Assembly: GCA_942159475.1 (NCBI GenBank)
Contig: OW804100.1
Location: 5,658,127 to 5,722,126 of the forward strand
Direction of reading: 5' to 3'
DNA length: 64,000 nt
Origin: Sthenelais limicola
Taxonomy: Eukaryota; Annelida; Polychaeta; Phyllodocida; Sigalionidae
The notes below the pieces were generated by a model that saw only the letters and a list, made by a program, of their open reading frames with translations, ran no database searches and was not told the DNA's origin. The position numbers and the translations under genes were made by a program. Of the stretch, positions 57,739-64,000 are shown piece after piece (the stretch's first letter is position 1; every line of letters starts with the position of its first letter).

Positions 57739-59033
57739 GTTTTGGCGAATATGACAAATAGAACAAATTTGCACCCAATATAGATTATCCTCTTCTTGCT
57801 TTACTCCCTCATGCAGCCCATCCACTATATGAACATATTTGGGCTTCATTTTATGAGTGACCTTTACTTTTTAACGGCTGTATATCTGGATACAAGATGG
57901 TATAGCATGTTTTCTCTCGTTTTTCATACTTTTTTTAAAATTCCATCGACTGCACCTGGATGTAACATTGCAAATTTCGTTGGATCTGAATAAATTGACA
58001 TTACTGACTTCTGACTAAAGCTATGAGTGTCAAATGTGCATTCTTATATTTTTCACATAAATAACAGGAGTTGATGTGCAGTATAGTTTGAGAAGTACAT
58101 CTAAGTTCTTCAATGGTGTTATTTATGCCGTATATCTTTCAAGGTGTTTGGAATTGCTTTTCTCATTTTGCTGTGTTTCAAGGTTGATTCCAATCATATT
58201 GCGTCTTCCACCGCGTTGTATTGGGCCCGAAAAATAGTTGTTTCCGATTTACACCCCCACCCCTACCCTACCTTGGAAAACCTTCCCCTAGTTTTCTATC
58301 CTTGGATACTAAATTATAGTAATTTCTACATAGAGTAAGGCTTTGAGTGATTTGTTTAAATTTATTAGACATAGGCCCATCCCTGATTGTATGTAATTAT
58401 ATATTTATGGTCGATTCTCCTGCAGCTTCGTCATTTGCCCAGAACACATAACATATAAGGTACGATAGCAAGGTAATATAAGACTTGTGGAAGGTGTTCT
58501 GGTGACGTTCATATATAATACACAGTTGGATTTACTTGTGGTGCTTGCTTTGATCTCCTCCGCCTACATATTGAGGAGAGATCCCTGAAATAAATAATTC
58601 ATAGATTGAATCCATGTTGTATAGTTTTCATTCAAAATATGGAGTATTCCGCTTGAATTAATAATGATAAAATTTAATGATAAGTATGAGGTTAAAATGA
58701 TTGTTATCTACAATAAATCTATTTATAGAGAAAATGGAACGAGTTTATTGAAATTTATTGGACGAGATTCGTCCGTATAAGCACGATTCCATAGGCAGAG
58801 TGCTCATGCGGACGAATCAAGTCCAATAAATGCAGGCGAGTTCCATTCTATATTTATCATATGGGCATGCATAAAACTTGATGTGTAATCACAAATGTAT
58901 CATGTGTAAATCTGATAGAAGTAGCCGACTTGGTGACAAAGTAGTTCATATAGTACGCATACTATATGAATATTTTTATAGCACCCCAGTTATAGCATCT
59001 CTCATATGGAATGTGCATTAATAATAATAAATG
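57739..59033. other. Region between SLC22 genes A and B
   Basis: Should contain the promoter of gene A and the 3' UTR of gene B. No core promoter motif stands out. Minus-strand AATAAA hexamers at 58744-58749 and 58754-58759 could end gene B; both lie in the fold-back at 58738-58860. Confidence 0.4.
58738..58860. repeat. Fold-back element
   Basis: Inverted arms 'tttattggacgagattcgtc' and 'gacgaatcaagtccaataaa', with 'gtataagcacgattcc' opposite 'gtgctcatgcgg'; outer 'aatggaacg' pairs with 'gttccatt'. Related to 48700-48840. Confidence 0.85.
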
Positions 59034-59192
59034 TTATGATTCCCACCGCTGTTTGAGTGCTCGTTTCTCCACATCTTCCAGTGTATCTGGTAAAGGATGT
59101 CCCTTGGTTTCAGGCAGAAGTAAGGCAAGGCCACATCCAACCAATGACATCAGCCCGAACACAAGAGGTGGTAGAGGTAGCCAATGGGCTTG
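59034..59192 (-). CDS. SLC22 B terminal exon
   Basis: Acceptor 'attttctag', phase 0 in. It encodes QAHWLPLPPLVFGLMSLVGC, then LLPETKGHPLPDTLEDVEKR and RWES, stop TAA at 59034-59036 (52 residues). Confidence 0.94.
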   Translation of the reverse strand, partial: QAHWLPLPPLVFGLMSLVGCGLALLLPETKGHPLPDTLEDVEKRALKQRWES

Positions 59193-62100
59193 CTAGAAAA
59201 TAGTGCAAATTTAGAAATCACAGTTGATGAAGACTACAAAATATAATATCACATCGAATGGCCTAAGATCTATATGATACATATGGGTCAGATTTTGATA
59301 TGGCTTGGCAACATGATAATATTATTTTATTATACTATCAGTATTTGATCATCATCAACGTGTGTATGAAATGGGTCAGACTTTCAGAAAATATACAATT
59401 GGCAGCTCTACACATTTAGGAAATTCTCCTAAATTAGGCTGAAAAATGAAAAATACCGGGTATATCTGAGTATATTTGGTATCGCACTGATTTAAAGTAT
59501 CATTTCTGTTATGTTAAACTGGATTTTGAAGCTCATTTCTGTCTTAAATGTGAGTTATTTGAGAGGATTGGTGAAGGCGAATTGTACATTTTGAGGAAAT
59601 CTGACCCAAATGGGGAAAGTTAGGTTTCCCCAGCATGCAGTTCTTCCAGCAAATGCTCTCAAAATAAGTGATCATGGGGGAAACGGTATATAACATGCCG
59701 AATAAATAAACTGACATTTCATGTCTAATTAGGTGAATATATCCATTATGAGCTATTTGTCTACGATATGAGCCTCGTGTCTTTAAATGCAGACGACTCT
59801 AATCGGATCTCTATTATGGCCTGAGGTTTGATAGTATGCCTGACAGATAAGGGCCTTGTCCACTAAGCCGATTCTCATCTGATTTTGCACCGCAGAGGAC
59901 TCTTTTCCACTAAATTTTGTGAGAATCGCATGGGAATCGCATGAGAATGGGCTTGGTGGACTAGGCCCTATACAGACTCGAACCAAATTGCTAGGATGCC
60001 GACGGATCTTCCTAATCTCCTGACATATCTGTATGTTTTATTTAGCTGTCGACCACAAAGTAGATCCTTTGTGACCAAACTATTTGTGTCCACACACGGG
60101 CGGGGATAGCAAGGATTAAACCACGGTGACAATACTTGCTGGTCCCAGGCCCTTCAATTGTACAATCAAGAAATATTTCCTTGAGTTGTAACAAAAATAT
60201 TTATGAAGAATGTTGGATGTAAGCTCTATTCTGATGTTTTAAGATATTGTATTATACACCTTTTTCCCTCTTCTCATTTGAAATGGTCATTACTGTGAGG
60301 AACTGTACCCTCGTGCATTGTTTTTGTTATATTAGACCTTGTATTGTATGTTCCTGTTGATATCACTAATTCTATTGTATGAATGTAACCTTGAATCACG
60401 GAATCCAATACATGTATGACTCTCGTAAATAGCTGTATATATATGTAGTAGATCGGAGGTTATATATAGCCCTCCGCGTCAAGAGTGTGTATAAATCAAA
60501 TGTCCTTGACCTTCCCCGTGTCTCCGTAACGCTTCACTAAGCACGGAATGGGCTTTCGGATTTGTGTTAGCTACAAGAGAGATATGTTTTACCATTATCA
60601 CCCATTTACAGGAATCTTATAGTCTATTCAACTACAGCAGAATGTGTATCGTGTATAACCATTTACTGTATTCCTGTACGACCTGTTCTTATGTATTGTA
60701 TTTACTGATATAGTTTGCCTGGTGCAACACCTCTTTTATGATGTGAGGACAAGTATGACCTTGCTCCTGCCTCTAAGGTGTAGGCATTCACTCTAAGGCT
60801 TTGAGTGGATCAGTTCAGTCCTATGCTGGGACTGAGCCGGGTCTGTTGAGACTTGCAGTCTGGTCGTGGGTGGCAATAAACCTAACGAAAGAGACATTTC
60901 CGTGTTGGTGTTCTTCCTTGCCTTCGTCGAGAGCCGTGTCCGCCGTAATCGAACCTGGGTTGGAATAGCCTCTAGTAATAAAGCACTTTACTATAGAGAC
61001 GATTCACTACATATATATAGTTTATAACTAATAGACAGTAGTCTTCTCATCCTTCATCATGTTTTCTAAACATTAAATACTTGGTTCAAATTGTAAAATA
61101 GAACCTCTTGCTGCTCTGAAATAATTGTAAACTAGGTCAGGGCACAACGAAAACCACAAATATAATTAATTTTTTGTGAGAGTGTAACTGTCTTATTAAT
61201 CCTGAATAAAATTTTGTCAAAAAAGAATGCATGCTCCTAAACCTCTCCACGTTCCACGTGCATGTACCCTTTACACTGGTGTTACACCTGGGCACGTAAC
61301 TCCATTCAAGATGGCGGAAGGTGAGTTTCACACTTTTTCACCTCTTCGAGTTCTGAGGTTACAAGGTATATCCCACAAATAGATTTCTACCTCATGATTT
61401 AAAATTAGTTGTGTATATGTTTCAGTCATGTACAAACATTTGTATTCTCTTGTAATGGCGGTTTATCACATGGTAGACATGTAACTCAGGAGCTATGGTA
61501 GTACAAACGAGGGAGTCACTCAGGAATATTTCAGGTATCTTTGTGTCAAAAAGAATTATCCCAAATCCAAGATAGTATCTCTTCAATGTTATGATATCCA
61601 CAAGTCATGTTGATTATGTATTGGAATATCTGAGAAAAGAAAAGTGATATTTGAAAAAGAAAAGCATTAGATATGTTGGTTATATAGACAGAACTACCCG
61701 AAATTTGAGGCGGGAGTGAATATTCACCGATGACAGTCAAGGGGTGGTAGCCCCGCAACCGTCATGGGTGAATATTCATGACGCCGAGAATCCAAGGGTT
61801 GTTCTGTGTTTATTTCACCCCGGCACTAAATTAATGTTAAATTAACATGATCTACAGCAATTTTGAGGAATAAATTGTTTAATAATTAGTTCTTTAGCTT
61901 GATTCGCTTTGAAAACATGGGCCGGAACTGGCGAAGATCAGAAAACACGCATGCGCACAGTGGACCAAAAACTAGGTCGGCCATGTATTTCCCGCGGGCA
62001 ATATCGCATCAGTTACTGACTAAACAAGATACAGAGCCTATGTTATCTCTATGGACTGAGCATATCAGTTACTGACCAGCTAAACAAGATACAGAGCCCA

Positions 62101-64000
62101 TGTTATCTCTATGGACTGAGCATATCAAGGGCGAAATAATTACTATTACACATTGATATCCTAACCGATTGGGGACAAAAATGGGTAATTGATATATGGG
62201 TCAGATTTTTAGAAAATGTACAATTGGCAGCTCTATACATTTAGGAAATTCTCCTAACTTAGGTTGAAAAATGAATACCAGGTATATCTGAGTATATTTG
62301 GTATTGCATTGATTTAAAGTATCAGTTCTGTTACATTAAACTGCATTTTGAGAAGATTAGTGAAGGCTAATTTTACATTTTTTGAATATCTGACCCATAT
62401 ATGGGTCAGATTTTCAGAAAATGTACAATTCACCTTTACCAATCCTCTCAAATAACCCAAATTTTAGACGAAAATAAAGTTCAAAATACAGTTCAACCTA
62501 ACCAAACAGATTGCTAGACTCAATGCAATGCCGAATATACTCGAATTTATCTAGTATTGACCAAATTGCAGCCTAATTTTGAAGCATTTACTAAATATAT
62601 ACAGCTGCCAATTGTACATTTTCTGAATATCTGACCCATATATAGGATAGACTCACCAAGGGTTTGCCTAGGTATGGAGCAGCCATTGATGAGGCTTTAG
62701 CTATAGCTGTAGCCGAGCCCAGAGTCTGTTGCCGCAGGCTTGTAGGGAAGAGCTCAGAACTGTACACAAACAATAGCACAAGGGCAGCAGATACTGCACC
62801 TGATCCAATAAGAGACATCACCAGCTCCACTTCTAACAATAAAACAATTAGTATAACATAAGAAAAAGCCCTTCTCAGGGCCATAGGCAATTAAAAAGAA
62901 GAAAATCTGTAAAAACTGCTTATGCTCGATTGAAGACAGATCCAATGAATTGTATTCTCGATTAAGATCAACTATGAAGATAGATCTGATGAATTGAAAA
63001 TGTTAAACTATTTTAGAATTTAGAAGTATGTTTAGTTTGCGCTATGAAGTTGAGAAGAATGAGAAATAGTTGAGGTAGAAGTAATGTGTAATTGAAAAAC
63101 TGTGTAGGCAACGCGATAATACATCAACAGGTTTGACACATGTCTTTGTTAAACAATTATAAATGTATTGGCCTTTATTTGTAATAAAAAAAAAGTGTAT
63201 GTGTGCCTTGACAAAACATAGTCCTGGATTGGAAATATAGGTTCTCATGAGATTTATTTAAGGCCCACTGAAGAATGACAAAAGCTGTCTAAACCTTGGC
63301 TGTAGAATATAATGAAACAAAAGCATCAAGAAACTCTTAAGCTAAGCTGGGGTTCCACTGGATGGCTTGTATCTGCGCTCATGGCTCTTGCTTTGCTTCT
63401 TTATATTGGGCTTTTCATTCGCTCTTTGTCCGCTTTTATATTTAGCACAATACAAGCACAAAGTGATTCTTCTGGTATGCTTGTTTCCTTATGAAATCAG
63501 TACAATTCCATTAGTCTGCTCTTACTGCGCTCTTTGATCTCTACTTAAAGATGTGGAAAGAGCACCATGTAGCTGCACTCAAATCAAACATGTCAGAAAT
63601 TAGCGCAACATCCTGCACTCTTCGAAAGAAGTGCAAATAGCAGTTTTTAAGAGCGTATAGAAAGCACATTAACCAATTCTATTAGACCACTCTGGTTTCG
63701 CTCTAACTTCGCTTGTTAAGTGCTCGGGGAAATAAAAAGAGCGAACCATGAGTGGACCAAAAGAGCAAGCCAGTGGAACCGCAGCCTTATAGTCCAAAAG
63801 CTAGGTTTAGGTCCAGATATTCTACTCATAAATATAATCTCTACACAGCAGTGTTTTTCTATATGACATAATAAATACAAAGTCAAGATAGCACACCTTT
63901 ATATTTGACCTTGGGCACTATACTCAGGCTTGTAATGCCACAGATGATTAACAGTGAACATAATGCGGCTCTCCGTCCTATGAGACCCATGAGGAATATG
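59034..64000 (-). CDS. SLC22-family transporter B, 3' part (gene continues beyond 64000)
   Basis: Three exons are visible: 63897 to the edge, 62657-62832 and 59034-59192. They correspond to exons 9, 10 and 11 of gene A and follow the same phases (1, then 0). Signatures: LIGRRAALCSLL, GSGAVSAALVLLFVY, SSELFPTSLRQ and LPETKGHPLPDTLEDVE. Unlike gene A it has no separate tail exon and stops soon after the last helix. Same strand and head-to-tail order indicate a tandem duplication of SLC22 genes. Everything N-terminal to TM8 lies outside the window. Confidence 0.9.
59193..59372 (-). other. SLC22 B intron, with a solitary MITE family 1 end
   Basis: 'gggtcagattttgatatgg' at 59285-59303 is a lone copy of the family 1 terminus. 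Confidence 0.5.
59373..59607. mobile_element. MITE family 1, copy 18
   Basis: Full-length copy with a perfect AAAT duplication (59369-59372, 59608-59611). Confidence 0.92.
60385..60960 (+). mobile_element. Possible solo LTR
   Basis: A TATA-like string (60430-60470), AATAAA at 60865-60870 preceded by 'gtggc' and followed about 40 bp on by GT-rich sequence, and a GC-rich end ('cgagagccgtgtccgccg') recall an LTR with U3-R-U5 order. No TG...CA ends or target duplication could be confirmed. Confidence 0.25.
61311..61322 (+). promoter_or_regulatory. AAGATGGCGG motif, possible start region
   Basis: The + strand reads 'caagatggcggaaggtgag': a YY1-type motif with an ATG in good context, MAE and a donor-like GTGAGT. 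It might be a tiny first exon, but no downstream + strand exon is visible, and it lies in an intron of gene B. Confidence 0.2.
62198..62396. mobile_element. MITE family 1, copy 19
   Basis: Slightly shortened copy, flanked by ATAT on both sides and joined through ATATAT to the next copy. Confidence 0.85.
62403..62637. mobile_element. MITE family 1, copy 20
   Basis: Full-length copy in opposite internal orientation to copy 19; flanked by ATATAT. Its right end is 19 bp from SLC22 B exon 62657-62832, on the donor side. Confidence 0.9.
62657..62832 (-). CDS. SLC22 B exon with TM10-TM11
   Basis: Acceptor 'ttattgttag', donor GTGAGT, phase 0 out. It encodes VELVMSLIGSGAVSAALVLL, FVYSSELFPTSLRQQTLGS and APYLGKPL. 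It aligns with exon 10 of gene A. Confidence 0.94.
62833..63896 (-). other. SLC22 B intron, right part
   Basis: No exon or intact element recognised. 'gctcttgctttgc'- and 'cgctctttg'-type strings recur at 63380-63780 and may be part of an unrecognised repeat. Confidence 0.4.
63897..64000 (-). CDS. SLC22 B exon with TM8-TM9, cut by the window edge
   Basis: Encodes IFLMGLIGRRAALCSLLIIC, then GITSLSIVPKVKYK, ending in phase 1 before GTGTGC, an unusual donor hexamer. It matches exon 9 of gene A. Confidence 0.8.

Larger units (their letters stand above)
59608..62197 (-). other. SLC22 B intron, middle part
   Basis: No coding exon on the minus strand. Two imperfect 56-60 bp tandem copies lie at about 62010-62126 ('agatacagagcc', 'atctctatggactgagc'). 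61680-61790 has inverted 'gtgaatattcacc'-type sequence. See also the LTR candidate at 60385-60960. Confidence 0.4.

Overview
This 64 kb window is genomic DNA from an invertebrate animal. It is AT-rich, its genes are split by GT-AG introns of 0.1 to 21 kb, it has no bacterial-style operons, and it is dense in short inverted-repeat transposons. A lophotrochozoan (mollusc- or brachiopod-like) source is my best guess: the desaturase tail and one GTGAGTGAGTGAG...TTTACGCC repeat look mollusc-like. I cannot exclude an invertebrate deuterostome.

Layout. (1) 1-2.1 kb, + strand: the last two exons of a probable two-pore-domain (K2P) potassium channel that begins left of the window. (2) 5.9-36.5 kb, - strand: a complete front-end fatty acid desaturase (FADS) gene. 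I joined nine coding exons by hand; every junction keeps phase and they give a 436-residue protein with a cytochrome b5 domain, HPGG and the His boxes HDYGH, HFQHH and QIEHH. (3) 38.3-57.7 kb, - strand: a complete SLC22-family (major facilitator) transporter, twelve coding exons, 566 residues. (4) 59.0-64.0 kb, - strand: the last three visible exons of a second, tandem SLC22-like gene that runs off the right edge.

Main finding. The FADS exon that carries the second histidine box occurs twice (12542-12728 and 10410-10596). Both copies are exactly 187 nt, open throughout, start in phase 0, end in phase 1 and have splice signals. They match at about 36 of 62 residues. Because 187 is not a multiple of three, skipping both or joining both breaks the frame, so this looks like a mutually exclusive exon pair that swaps a catalytic segment (HFQHH versus HGLHH). 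No transcript evidence is available here.

Repeats. FADS intron 1 is 21.2 kb and separates the two predicted heme ligands. It holds a 14.5 kb head-to-tail array of a 52-bp unit (about 280 copies) with no other transposon in it. Other arrays have 53-bp units (18 copies at 39.2-40.1 kb; the arms of fold-back elements at 51.6-54.7 kb). At least twenty copies of one ~230 bp element ending in GGGTCAGATTTTC are scattered outside the satellite, often with 4-bp target duplications. Several sit within 13-31 bp of SLC22 splice donors. Further MITE-like families, fold-back palindromes, a LINE 3' fragment, tRNA-related repeats and nested insertions fill most of the intron sequence.
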